This document shows, one piece after another, positions 49,961 to 61,710 of a DNA stretch of 64,000 bases (its first letter is position 1; the number at the start of each line of letters is the position of its first letter). The translations under genes and the position numbers were made by a program. Location: positions 6,200,001 through 6,264,000 of the forward strand of contig JANTQA010000033.1 of the NCBI GenBank assembly GCA_027625915.1, read 5' to 3'. Source of the DNA: Anaeramoeba flamelloides (Eukaryota; Metamonada; Anaeramoebidae). Under the pieces are notes generated by a model. It had not been told where the DNA came from. It saw nothing but the letters and a program-made list of their open reading frames with translations, and searched no databases.

Positions 49961-50698
49961 TTATTTGTTTTTTTTTTCTTTCTTTTTCATTTGTGTCAGA
50001 AGCATGTTCCTGTTGCCAATTAAGATTTGAAAGATTTTCGATTTTTGAACTGATTCGATCATTTCTTGTTCTTGCTCTTGCTCAAGATTCCCAGTCACTT
50101 CCATTTGAACAAGAAACAAATCAACGTTTTTGTTGTCCTTTGTTTGCACTTGGATTTCGTCAGGTTTGACACTTTTGTAAGTCACAGAGCATTTTACTCT
50201 TTCAACGTCTAAAGAGTTTCTTGTAAAATAAGATCTTGCAGCAATGTTTGCAGATGTGCCCAAGGAGCTCATGAGGAGATCAAAAGGATTTGGGCCTGTT
50301 TTTGCTCCTCCAAAGGTGTACTTCCCTGAGGTGATATACTCGAAATATTTTGTTCTGACACGGCTTTCATATTTTGAGTCAAGTGTCTCTTCAACTTGGA
50401 TCACTCTTGGTAGATCCCTTTGGAGCTTTTTCTTTTTGTTGTTCCCTTCGTTTTTAGGGATGTTGATCACTTCTTCAACTTGCTTTTTGCTTTTTTCCTC
50501 CTCTTGTTTTTTTTTGAATTTTTGCTTGCTAAAGGATTGGAAATTCCTCAAGAATGGATTTAGAATTGGTGTTTGTGTTTTTGCTTGGAGATTAAAGATT
50601 TGAAACATCTGTTTGGTAAGATTGTTAGAGTGCCAATTATTAAAAAATGATCCAAGTCTCGATTTTACCCTCATAAAATGTTTATCTCGAAAAACCAA
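49961..50698 (-). CDS. OsmC-family protein without the peroxidatic cysteine
   Basis: A 245-residue single-exon protein. Residues 105-235 resemble the OsmC/Ohr fold, with the family segment GPNPFDLL at 135-142 and the helix LGTSANIAARSYF at 146-158. In OsmC proteins a peroxidatic Cys normally lies in that helix (LGACT-like). Here it is Ser, and the second Cys near the C-terminus is also missing. The only cysteine is C170. Thiol peroxidase activity is therefore doubtful. The N-terminus is basic and amphipathic, and the stretch from M31 (MFQIFNLQAK..FLRNFQSFSKQKF) looks like a mitochondrial-type presequence. Import into a hydrogenosome-like organelle is possible. A Lys/Glu linker (58-92) follows. 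The true start may be residue 1, 9 or 31. Confidence 0.75.
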   Translation of the reverse strand: MVFRDKHFMRVKSRLGSFFNNWHSNNLTKQMFQIFNLQAKTQTPILNPFLRNFQSFSKQKFKKKQEEEKSKKQVEEVINIPKNEGNNKKKKLQRDLPRVIQVEETLDSKYESRVRTKYFEYITSGKYTFGGAKTGPNPFDLLMSSLGTSANIAARSYFTRNSLDVERVKCSVTYKSVKPDEIQVQTKDNKNVDLFLVQMEVTGNLEQEQEQEMIESVQKSKIFQILIGNRNMLLTQMKKKEKKNK

Positions 50699-52325
50699 AT
50701 TCTTGAATAATATTCAGATTTTCAAAGTATCCCAAATATTATATTTGAGAAATATACTGAAATTCAATTTTATTTCAGGAGTTGGTCATGTTGTAATTTT
50801 TGAATTTTACAAAGTATCTATTTTGAATTACAAAATTTTTGATTTAGAAAAGGGGTAAAGCAAAATTACTTCCAACTAATTTTGATACTCAATTTTTTTG
50901 AAGAGTATCCTTTTTTAATTGAATTTTGATTTAAGATCCTCTCCTATTTTTAATTTAAATCTTAATTCCAGTAAAGTAAATGGTTTTTTCAAGTGCTTTT
51001 GTTCTGTGAATTCAATTTTTTTTGTTAATTGATCAGTTTACTCAAGAGATATTATAATAAAGATTTAAGCAACAATAATATAGAAAGAAAGTTCACTTCT
51101 AAAATAGATCGACTTTGGAAAGCACAATTTCAGATTAAGTACTACCAATTCAGGCTTGAATAAAATACTTATTTCCTAGTAATTCAAAAAAAGGTAAAAA
51201 AATTGTAAGGTTCAATTTCTGTTTTCAATAATTTCATTAACTCTACTTTCAGCACAGTTCTTGGAAAAGACTATTTTGAAGTACAACCCATTTTAAAATC
51301 TTTCTAACCTTTAAACTTATAAAATACTTTTATTATTTTTGTATTCGGATTGAACATAAAAAAGATCAACATTGATATTGAAGTAAATAATTGTAAAATA
51401 TTTTTTAGAATTTATTAGTAACTTTTAATTTTAAAGTTTATTTTAAAAATATATCAATTAAAACTGGTTATTTAACAATTTTTTTCTTTAATATTTTCAT
51501 AAAACAAAGTTTCAGTTTTTAAAAGTTACTAAATATTTTGAATTTGGACAATTTTTGAAAAACTTTAAATAAAATCCAAGATTTATTAAAAATCATTTTT
51601 GTTTACATGATAAAAATTTCTGAGAGGATTATATTGATAAAAATCCTCAACATGAAAATAAGACCTGGTATGAATTTTAATTGTGGTTTTGTTAATTGTT
51701 GTTTAATTGTCAAATTTTAAAAAAAATCCTTTTGATAAATAGAAAATAATTTTTTATGAACTTGGTAACAAAGGTAAAAAAAGTTCATTAAAGTTGGGTA
51801 TCTATTGAATACTCAAGTAATTGTTTGATAACCTAAAGTCGGTCAACTTATTTGAAAAAAAAAAAAAGAGTTTTATAGAGGTTTATAATGAGTTTGGAAA
51901 ATGATAATTTTTAATCTTGTTTTTTTGATTAATTGAATGGTGTTTTGAACAAATGTAATTTTATTAATCACCATTCAAATAAGCGGGCAATTTGAATTTT
52001 TAGAAGTTTGATTCATAAAAAAAAAATTATTTATAAATTAAAAAACAGTTAGTCTAATATTAATAATTAAAAATGATCTCAGGACTTATTTTCATGATAT
52101 AGATTTTTTTGAATACAGTCTATTTATAAATATAAAAAAAAATAAAACTGAAATCCGGTTTTAGGGAGTAGATATTTTAAAATGATAATCATAAGAAGGT
52201 ATAAAAATTTAGATTTAAAGAGGAGGATTAAAATAAAACACTTTAATAGAATATCACACAGATTCTCTATTTTTAAAGAAATAGAAATTTTTTGATTTTG
52301 AAACATTTATTGTATACTTTCTAAT

Positions 52326-52913
52326 ATAAGGTATTCCCAAAAAAGTGGTGCATTTTTTTTTACATTTCATAAATAATTATCTTTATTAGTGAAAGTATTC
52401 ATTAATTGACATTACCAAATTAAGTTTAATATTAATACCGATTGAAAAAATGGCAAGCTATTTATTTCAAAATTTGTTGGATCAAATATTTCTAAAAAAT
52501 GAAAAAAAAAAAAAGCACTTTTTTGGTAAAAACATTGTACGACAAATTTCGATAAAAAACTGGAAATATGGAAAGGGTCCAAATGATTTTTTTAAATAAT
52601 AGAATGTGGTTATATATTTTAAATTCTATTTGAAAATTTATCGAGATTACGCAAGTTATAAAAACAGTTTTTTCAATCAAAAAGAAAATAATGAACACCA
52701 ATTTTCACCCAGAAAAAATATCAGATAAAATCAAGATCTGAAAATTTAATATATTTTATATTTGTAATACAATATAAAGAAACAAATTGAATTATTATCA
52801 AGAATCGATAAATAGTAATTAATTATTTTAGATGTTTAAATACTTTTTTGAAGATTGAGTTTAAAAGGTATATTTCAAAATAAATTTGCCCTACTTTATT
52901 GGAAATAGCTTAT
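52326..52913. mobile_element. Family I element, copy 2
   Basis: The left end TATAAGGTATTCCCAAAAAA and the right end (inward TATAAGCTATTTCCAATAAA) are inverted copies. The left 150 bases match 37047-37170 directly, and the right part matches 37297-37730 in reverse. It is non-coding and about 590 bp long. Confidence 0.65.
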
Positions 52914-53040
52914 ATAAAAAGTAAAAAAACAATAAAAAAATCCTTATTTGTGATTGTATACATTCACTTGGAAGGCTCTAATAAAGTTTCAACTTAATAT
53001 TGTTTTGTGTTAATTTAGGTTGTATAAACAATCTGTATTA

Positions 53041-53238
53041 CAGCCAGTTCTACTTTTAAGGCAAAAACTTTCAATGAAATTTAAGGTACAAAAAATATCT
53101 CACATTAAAGCACAAAATTTGAATTTTTTTTTTCACAATATATATTTTTTTAGAATTTTAATTTTGTGCCTTAATTTGAGATTTTATTTGAGCCTCAAAT
53201 TTAGTTGAAAGTTTGGGTCTTAAAAGCAGAAATGGTTG
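53041..53238. mobile_element. Palindromic MITE family H, copy 2
   Basis: About 198 bp, matching 49061-49257 along its full length, with TA outside both ends (53039-53040 and 53239-53240). The arms contain CTTTTAAGGCAAAAACTTTC and its inverted partner. It lies about 110 bases upstream of the AP-1 gamma start codon. Confidence 0.85.
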
Positions 53239-53350
53239 TATCAAATAACATAATTCCCTCAAAAATTACAGGTAGAGTGTTACTATTCAAAATTTTATTT
53301 TTTTTTCTTGTTATTAAAGTTCAACTTTTACTTCTAATCTTCCAGATATC

Positions 53351-53986
53351 ATGTCGATGCAGGTTCGTGATCTCATTAAAGCTGTGAGGGGATGTAAAAC
53401 ACAGCAAAAAATAAGAGAAGTCATAACTCGAGAATCGGCCTTGATCAAGAATTCCTTCCGTAAAGAAGATAAAATCAATCGACCACGTAACATATACAAA
53501 TTGATTTATATCCACATGCTTGGTTTCCCATCCGAGTTTGGTCAGCTTGAGTGCCTAAAATTAATTGCCAGCCCGTCTTACATCGGGAAAAGAATAGGCT
53601 ACCTGGGGTTGTCCATTCTTGTTAAAGAAAACCAAGAGGTGTTGTTTATGTCGACAAATATTATCAGAAACGATCTGTCATCTGAAGATCGATACATCGT
53701 TGGCCTTGCTCTTGCTGCCCTAGGAAATATCGGCTCGTCAGAAATGCTAAGAGATCTTGCTCCTGAGATTGAAAGGTTAATGGAATCCGAAAGCAGCTAT
53801 TTAAAAAAAAAGGCCACTTTGGTTGCAATAAGAACCATTAGACTCGTCCCAGAGTCTGTTGATCGTTTTATTGGCAAAGTTCGAACTTTAATCGGTGAAA
53901 AAAATCATGGGATTGTATTAACTGGTCTTCAGATCGTTCTCTCAATTGTGAAAACTGAACCAGAAACAATCACTAAATTCAGGAAA
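53351..53986 (+). CDS. AP1G1: AP-1 gamma adaptin, intact first coding exon
   Basis: A 212-codon exon encoding the N-terminal HEAT/ARM solenoid of the AP-1 large subunit gamma. The signature begins VRDLIKAVRGCKTQ and includes HMLGFPSEFGQLECLKLIAS, RIGYLGLSIL and YLKKKATLVAIRTIR. It ends at FRK with a consensus GTAAGT donor. The next segment of the family (LVPGLVRILK) is found in frame at 57948. AP-1 forms clathrin coats at the trans-Golgi network and endosomes. The exon is undamaged and its third codon positions are much richer in G and C than in the downstream gamma exons, a contrast discussed in the findings. Intron 1 (53987-57947) would be 3961 bp and contains three mobile elements. Confidence 0.9.
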
Positions 53987-54348
53987 GTAAGTGATATTTT
54001 GTTTCTTTTTCAGAAAATCGTTTTTCTTTTCTTTTGAATTTTTACTTCTTTTTTGTTTTCCTTCTTTTTTTGTTTTGTTTGAAAAAAAAAAAATTATACA
54101 ATCTTTTTGGATGGTTTCTTATCAGCAAACCAAATTTCAAAATTACAAAATTACAAAAATGAAAATTGTTTCACCTTTTCTTCCCGTTTGGCAATATTCA
54201 AATTATTTAATTTCTTTTCAAAAAAAACTTTTTTTTTTACTTTTTGTTTTTGTCTACTTTGAAAGATCCTAAATTGCACTCAAATAAGACTTTGTTTTTT
54301 TTTGATACTTTTGTTTTTTTATCGGCTTGTTTTAATCATTATCGTTTT

Positions 54349-54782
54349 GGAAAAAAAGTGAAACAGGAAAAAAAGTTCAACATGGTTTTTAATTGGGAAC
54401 ATTAATAGAAACTGAAAATGAAGAGTAAAATCAATAAAAAGAATAAACCAATTAACTTCAAATAATAATCCATTATATTATTTTCAATCAACCCAACAAA
54501 TACAATTTAAATCTACTTGATTTATCGAAATTATTAGTGTGATTTTGGAGATCTCAAAAATAGTCAATTTTTTGAACATATTTTTAATAATTGATCAATC
54601 AACGAAAAACACATCCCAAAAGATAGTATTGGAAAAACTATTATTGTGGCGAATACTTCATTTTGTCTTTATTTATTTATTTTTTCTTTTAGTAATTGAT
54701 CTTACTTTTAATTTTCAATAATGTTACCAATTAAAAACAGTGTTTCACTTTTTTTCCTGTTTCACTTTTTTTCCACAACAGT
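54349..54782 (+). mobile_element. MITE family B, copy 3 (AP-1 gamma intron)
   Basis: Matches the copies at 6.4 and 22.6 kb over its whole length. The right end has duplicated TTTCACTTTTTTTCC blocks and terminates CCACAACAGT with TA outside. About 80 bases immediately to the left (from 54268) are shared with the copy at 6.4 kb, including ATTGCACTCAAATAAGACTT. Confidence 0.85.
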
Positions 54783-56379
54783 TAATTTATGATGCAAAAA
54801 GTGATTACTAAAAGTTTTATAACTGGATCTTAAATTGTCTAATTCATTTGTTTTAAGAACTTTGGGTAACATTTGAAAAAACTTTTAGTTGGCACTTTGT
54901 TCGGACATCCGTACCAAAACTTTTGTTTTATTAATCTCAAACCAAAACCAAAAAACTTGTAATTAACACTCGAAAATTATATAAACAATCAATTTTTGAT
55001 TGAATTAGTAACATTAAGAGAACCTGAAAATTGTCAAAATAAACAAATTTTACCTAAAATAATTAATCAAGTTATGAAAATTCTGAAAAAACTCAGTCAA
55101 TATTATAAACACTGTGAATTTTATCTTGCTCGAAATTTATTCGTTATTAAATAAGCAGAGGACCAAATTTTTGAATATTTTCATTGTTTATCGTAAATAT
55201 TAGCAATTGTTGAGGGATATCCAAATTTAAAGTTCAGCAAATATTTCTTTTATGTTTAACTTCATATTTATTACTTTAAAGAATATCTGGTAAATAGAAA
55301 TTATTAAAATACAAACTTTTTTTCTCCAAAGACTTTAATTTGGGACAAAGCATTTCCTCCTACCCAGATAAAGAGATATTACATTTAAAAGGTTCAAAAA
55401 TCAAAATTCTATGCAAGATCTAGCGATTCACTTTATTTTCAGGTATTATGAAGTTTTAGGATAAGTATAAAAATATACTTAAATCCGAGGTGGATAGACA
55501 CTGACATAAGAGATTATGGGTAAAAAAAAATTGATTTTAAATTTACCTTGATTTGCTCGAAAATTCTGAAAATTTTTGGTGAATAGCCAGTGTTTTTAAT
55601 TTGATAAAAACCAAAAAAATTGTCATATTTTGAATTTCCTTTTGTAGATTAGCCCGTTAAATGTTTACTGATTAGGTGTTATCTTGAATTTCAATTTCCA
55701 TTGAACCTCAAATTCAAATAGTTATTAATTTTTATCGTTTCAAATTGAGAACAAAAAAAGAAAAACTAATTTAAAAAGATCCTTTTACATTAACCATGTT
55801 CTAGATTATTTTAATTGCACATTAAGTAAATAGAAAATAATAGTGAATTAATATCAGAAGTAAAATGATCAATTTTTAAAAATTAATTGTGAATCTTTTT
55901 GAATTTTTAGAAGATTTTTTAAGAAAGCAAGATATAGAGTATTGAAAAAAATACCTTAGATGAAAATCCCTGACAAGATTTTGCATTGTGAATATTAATA
56001 AAATTTCAATATTTTTAGAGATCTGGTAACGGTCCCATGGCAAAGTGTCCTCCATACAATCTGAAGCTTCACAGTTTGATTTCTCGTACCCACATTATTT
56101 CTGATTACTTATCATTTTCTCAAAAAGTTAAAAAGATTACAAAAACCAAACAGGGTGTAATTTTAATTAAAAATCGAACGTTTATACTTTATAGAACCAG
56201 TAATTCTTGGAAGAAATCCTTTGTCCAAATTGAATCTTTTTGGATTTTCCAAAAATTGAACATGAATAAGAATTTGAACAAAATACATATCAATTTATGG
56301 AGTGTATCTGATTGTTGAGAGAATTGACCAACTTCGCTATCTTAATCTGATTCAAAAATATCTCTATAATTCAAATTGG

Positions 56380-57055
56380 GATTTTGGGAGTGCCCTAGAG
56401 TACCATTAATTGTTCTAAAGTGCGGTGGAGTGTCGTAGAGTACCTTCAAGTGCCGTAAAGTGCTTATCTTTTCCAAAATTCAAAAGAATAGAGAAAAATC
56501 TTTGATTTTGCTTAGTTTATTTCTTAAATTAAAACAAACTTAACGGCAGTTTTCTTGAGGTTTTCTGTTTCATCTGTTAAGTGTTCTAGGATTTTTTTGA
56601 GTTTTTCTATTTTATTTGTAAAATCTTCTAGGTTTTTTGAGGTTTTCCAAATAAAAAGAAAACTCAAAAAAATCTAACGAAAATCTATTGATTTTCAAAA
56701 TAAACAGAAAACTCAAGAAAACCTAACGGCACTTTTTCCAGAATTCAAAAGAATTAAATAAAATCTTTAATTTCGCTATTATTTTAAATTCTGGAAAAGC
56801 TAACGACGTTTGTTTTTAATTCTTGTTTTTGTTTTGAAAATCGATTGACCTTCTTTAAAAAATTAATATTAAAAAAAAACTAACGAAAAGTGTCCTAGAT
56901 TTTTTTTTTACTTTATGAAATAAACCGAAAATTAAATAAATTTTCTGTTTATTTCAAAAATTAAAAAAAAAATAACACAGTTTTCTGTTTATTTGTAAAA
57001 TTCATTGATTTTCGAATCTATATTTAAAGTCTTGAAAAGCTAACAACGATTTTAC
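56380..57055 (+). repeat. Hairpin-rich repeat (family G), rearranged copy
   Basis: Near 56395-56465 a degenerate run of units related to GTGCCGTAGA is seen (for example GTCGTAGAGTACC and AGTGCCGTAAAGTGC). It is followed by repeated CTAACGG-type segments, the CCAGAATTCAAAAGAAT hairpin arms and GAAATAAACCGAAAAT hairpins characteristic of the palindrome at 15.4-17.7 kb. The order is scrambled compared with that element. It abuts family E copy 2. Confidence 0.65.
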
Positions 57056-57061
57056 TGTGTA

Positions 57062-57603
57062 AACTATTTTCCAATTAAAGGGGGCAGTTACAATGGATGA
57101 ATTACATGTGTTTAAATAGCCTAAATGAATATTAGAAAAAAAAATTTAATTTTGAAAAATTTCGAAATTTAAATCATTTTTTCATATTTTCAATTTTCTT
57201 TTTATTTTGATTTTTTTTTTTTACTTGATATCTAATTATTCATTTGTAAAAATTTTTTTATTGCAATATCTATAGTCACTGGTAAAAACGGGTTATTCTA
57301 AGGTTACTGAAACAGTGGAAATGATTGTAGAAAAACCATATTGATTTCTATGGGAATTTTATTTGATCTTTAACCCAAGATCAAAATGAACATTTTTTTT
57401 TTTTCAACGATGGAACTAAGAATTTTTGTTTTTCCAATTTTTAAGAAAAGCTATCTAGATTGATTAGAATTACTTCACATTGATATCAACTATTCTCAAA
57501 TATGTTTTATTCTACTTATTTCTTATTTTATTCTTTAAAGGTTAATTATATAAAATAATTGATATTTGAAAATTTTTTTGGGCAACTTGGGAGAAACAAA
57601 GTT
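57062..57603. mobile_element. Family E inverted-repeat element, copy 2
   Basis: Matches the element at 45.7-46.4 kb, beginning AACTATTTTCCAATTAAAGG and ending with GAAACAAAGTT, with TA outside each end. It is about 540 bp and shorter than copy 1. It lies in AP-1 gamma intron 1, directly after the family G copy. Confidence 0.75.
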
Positions 57604-57947
57604 TAGTTTTCAATTTTTTTTTGCAAAATCTTTTAGATTTTCCGAATAATCAGAAAATTAAAAAAAATCTTAATGTTAATGAATAATCTATAATTTGTTA
57701 TCTAATTGGTTTTAATGTTTTTATTTATTTTTTTTTTTTTTTTTTGATTATACATTGCTTCTTCCACTTAAATCTTATTTTGATCTTTTACTCCATCCCC
57801 CCCCAATAAATAAATAAATTAATCAACGGATAAATAAATAAAATATGAAGAATTAAACAAAAACAAATATTATTTTTTATTAATAAAACAATATTCTTTT
57901 TTTAAAAAAACAAAAAATTTCTTAATATAAATACAAAATTAATATAG

Positions 57948-60178
57948 CTTGTTCCAGGTTTAGTTAGAATTTTAAAAAGTTTAATAAACTCGGGCTATTC
58001 GCCAGAATATGATTTTAGAGGAACTGATGATCCATTTCTTCAATATAACATTTTACGCTTATTAAGATATTTAGGAGAAGGATCGAAAAAATCTTCCAAA
58101 TTAATTGCAGATATTTTAACTCAAGTTGGAACATCAGGGGGTATTACTAAAAATGTTGAAATTGCAATTTTATATGAAGCAGTTTCAACAATATTGAGTA
58201 TTGAATCAGATAGTAAATTAAGAGTAACCGCTATCAATACGTTATCGTGGTTTTTATCTGGGAGACATAACAATTCCAAATATGTTGCTTTAAATACATT
58301 ATTAAAAGCCGTAAACACCGAACCAAACTCTTTAAAAAGACATAGAAAGGTAATTGTTGAATGCTTAAAAGATAAAGATATTTCGATTCGAAGAAGAGCT
58401 TTAGATCTAGTTTTTGGGATTATGTATAAAAAAATGTAGAATCATTGACTCAAGAATTATTAGATTGCCTTCCAAAAGCTTAAAATGAATTTAGATATGA
58501 TATTACTGCCAAAATATGTACTGCGATTGAAAATTTTTCTCCAAATGATAAATGGCAAATAGATACTTTGATTAAAGTTTTAACTATTTTAAATTTTTTT
58601 TTTTTTTTATTTATTTCTAATTTCTTTTTTCTATTCCTTGTCATGTCTTTCTTTTTTATTTTTATTTTTTATTTTTCTTTTTTTAATTTCCTCTAAATTT
58701 TTTTTTAACAAAAAATATTAAATTGTATTCTTTTTTGTTATACAAATTAAAAAAAAAAAAAATCAACAAAATGAAAATAAAAAGGGAGGACAATATATTA
58801 GAGATGATGTTTCTTCAATGATGACATCAGCTATTGGAAGAAATCCAGATTTACAATATTATACTTCAAAAAAATTATTTAATATTTTATTAGATGATAG
58901 ATATCGAAGCCAAACATTTCTACAAGTATCTAGTTGGGTCATTGGGGAATATGGAAACATTTTAATGCAAAAAAGTGAAAAAGATGGAGAATTAATTACT
59001 ACAACTCAAGCTCTAGATCTTTTCCAAATTTTATTGGAGTCTTCAAGAACTACTGATGGAACAAAATACTATATTTTAACTGCATTAATAAAATTTTCAA
59101 CAAAAATAGAAGGTTATGATGGATTGATAAAAAAAAAATTATAAAACCATACCGAGAGCATGTCAATGTTGAACTCCAACAACGTGCCTGTGAATTTTTT
59201 TTATTATTTGATTATAATGAAATTCGCGATCCAATTTTAGATAGAATGCCCGTTTTTGTTGAAAAAGAAATTGAACTTGAAATTGAGGAAGAACTTTCCG
59301 AAAGTATTAATAACGGTGGAGAGAATAATAGCATTCAAGAAAATACTCAAATAATCCAAAATCAAATTAACAATAACCAAAAGGCCCAAAATATACCAAA
59401 AGTTCAGAATACTCAAAATACAGGAATTAATGAATTGCTCATGTTAAATACAGAAACAAAAAAAAAACAACCTCAAAATAAACAAGATTCTTTAAACTTT
59501 TTACAAGAAATTTTTAGTGGTTCCAGTTCAAGTAACAATAATAATAACAATAATATGAATAATAATAATAATAATAATAATAATGGTGGTGGTCAAGATT
59601 TGGGATTGGGATTAGGGTTAGAACTCGGATTAGATTTAGGAATGGATAACCAAACACAAAGACAAACACAAAAAAACCAGATGCCGGTGCAGATGCAAAT
59701 GCAACAAAATCAAACTATAAACCAAAACAAAAACCAAAATCAAAACCAAAGGCAAGTGCAAAATCAAACTTTAAACCAAAACCAAAATCAAAACCAAGTA
59801 TAAAAAAAAGTTCAAAACCAACCTATTCAAGTATATGAAAAAAATGGAATGAAAATTGAAATGAGTTTTAAGGTTGGAAATATAAGAGGAGCACCAGCGG
59901 TTATGTCCATAATAAAAACTACAAATAGTTCCCCACTATTACTATCAAATTATTTATTGCAAGTGGCTGTACCTAAAACTTTAAAAGCACAACTATCACA
60001 GCCTTCTGGGCAAAATATACCACCAAATGGAAATGGTTCCATAAATCAACAGCTTCAAATTATTAAAATGGTGAACCGAAAAACCCAATTAGCAATTTTA
60101 TTAAGAATAAATTATGTAATAAATGGTCAAAAAATTGTTGAAAATAAAGAAGTATCAAATATTCCTATTATCTTTTAA
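57948..60178 (+). pseudogene. AP1G1: AP-1 gamma adaptin, damaged downstream part
   Basis: The remaining gamma sequence is all here in order: trunk (LVPGLVRILKSLINSGYSPE, NVEIAILYEA, HRKVIVECLKDKDISIRRRA), the later trunk from 58785 (YIRDDV, SWVIGEYGNIL), a Gln/Asn-rich hinge and the C-terminal ear (VGNIRGAPAVMSI, VAVPKTLKAQL). The frame is broken four times. There is a shift at an A7 tract near 58430, an in-frame TAA near 58482 and a shift at an A9 tract near 59135. A second in-frame TAA lies at 59801. The intron between about 58590 and 58784 has an AG acceptor but no visible GT donor. Codons are almost all A/T-ending. The A-tract shifts might be sequencing errors, but the stops need substitutions. 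Hence it is a probable pseudogene or a chimeric locus. Confidence 0.75.
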
Positions 60179-61710
60179 ATTTCTCATTTCTAATTGTGAA
60201 TTATCAATTAAAAATTTTATATTATTATTTTTTATTCTTTTGGATTATTTAATAAAATTATTTATCAGCAATTAACATTAATTTTCATTTTTTTTTTTAA
60301 TTAGACTTTATATTTCAGAAAAAATTCAATTTCTTTTTTATTTTTAAATATACTTTGAAAAATAATCAAATTAAAATTGAGTCTTATTTTTTTATTGAAG
60401 AGGTGTAAATTACACTCTAGTTGTCCTTATACTTGTTTTTCCCTTTCAGAAATTTATGCAAAAAATCCTAAATTTTGCAATTATTAATTAATGAAAATAG
60501 TTTCAAACTGTCTTGATTTAAAATTATTTCATTACAATTTAATTCTATTAAATAATTTTGAAATAGTAATCCCTTATTCTCGATTGGAAAGACAGATCCA
60601 TAAAAAATGATCAATATTTTCTAAAATTTCCTTTTGTTCACATTTTAAACATAAAGGACCAAATTTATTTGAATTTTGATTGATTACATAGTTATATCTA
60701 TTTAAGCAATTAGTAAGTGGTATTTATTTTCAGAAATATTGAAATTGAAGAATAACTTAGATCTTTTTGTGTTTTAAATAATGAATTTTGTTTTTTAATT
60801 ATTGTGAAATAATTTTCTATTTTCAAACTCTTTAAAAAAAAAATTATTATATTTTTAAAAATACTATTTACAATTTTTTTGTCACTCCTGTGAATTCTAG
60901 AAAAGTTAAAGATGATGGAAGTTTTAATTTGGTTTTTGCAGACGATATTTTTATTTTTTATATTATATATTTTAATTATTTTTCTTTTTCTTTTTTTTTC
61001 TTTTGATAAAATTTTCTTTAATTACTCCTTTCTCCCAATCAATAAATAAATAGTTTTTTTGTTTTTTAAACAATTAACAATGACTCAAGTAGAATATGAA
61101 AAAAAATATAAAAATTAAAAAACTGCCAATAGATAACAACTTCAGAATTAAAAAATTATCATTATAATATATTATTAATTCAAATTATTATTTCAACTGT
61201 AAAATGTGTAAAAGAATAGATAAAAAGGTTTAAAATTAATCAGTTAATTTGGAATATTGTAAAGTTTTATTTTTGTTTTCTGATTTTATTTTGAAAAATT
61301 TTTTGTTTGAAGAAAAATAAAATCATTTAATCAGATTATTTTGTATTTGATGGTTTATTGTTAAGGATTTAGTCTGAAAAAAACACTTTATCTATTTAAG
61401 AGAGAATTTTGAAGTAACTAAATATGTAACTTTTAATTCAAAGAGTGAATAAACATAGTCAATCGAAGTATTTTCTACTTGTTTTAGTTTTCGACAATAA
61501 GGTTGAATTAAAAAGGGTTTGATTAAAAGAAAAAAATAATAAAAAAAATCCACTTCTCAAGAAAAATAAATTAATTTTAAGATATTTGATCTTTATTAAA
61601 TAAACAAATTTAATAAATTAATAAAAAAATTAATAAATAATGAAAGAAATAAAGAAATAAAAAAAAGAATAAATATACTAATCTATTTATTTATAAATTT
61701 CGGGAGTTAA
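60179..61710. other. Convergent intergenic region (AP-1 gamma / RasGEF)
   Basis: AT-rich spacer of about 1.5 kb between converging 3' ends. No gene, tRNA or repeat family from elsewhere in the window was recognised in it. Confidence 0.5.

Larger units (their letters stand above)
50699..53350. promoter_or_regulatory. Divergent intergenic region (OsmC-like / AP-1 gamma)
   Basis: About 2.65 kb between divergent genes, containing family I copy 2 and MITE H copy 2. The MITE ends about 110 bases before the adaptin ATG, so it lies in the promoter or 5' UTR. A TTCCAG six bases upstream of the ATG could be the acceptor of a 5' UTR intron. Confidence 0.4.

Noticed and set aside
56037-56318. A 93-codon frame in AP-1 gamma intron 1.
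   Set aside because: No recognisable domain, composition like the background, and mobile elements close by. It is better explained as chance.
58480-59803. In-frame TAA codons in AP-1 gamma as evidence for stop-codon reassignment to Gln.
   Set aside because: Flavoprotein, EF-2, eL29, DDI1 and the OsmC-like gene all end at TAA exactly where their families end, so TAA is a stop here.
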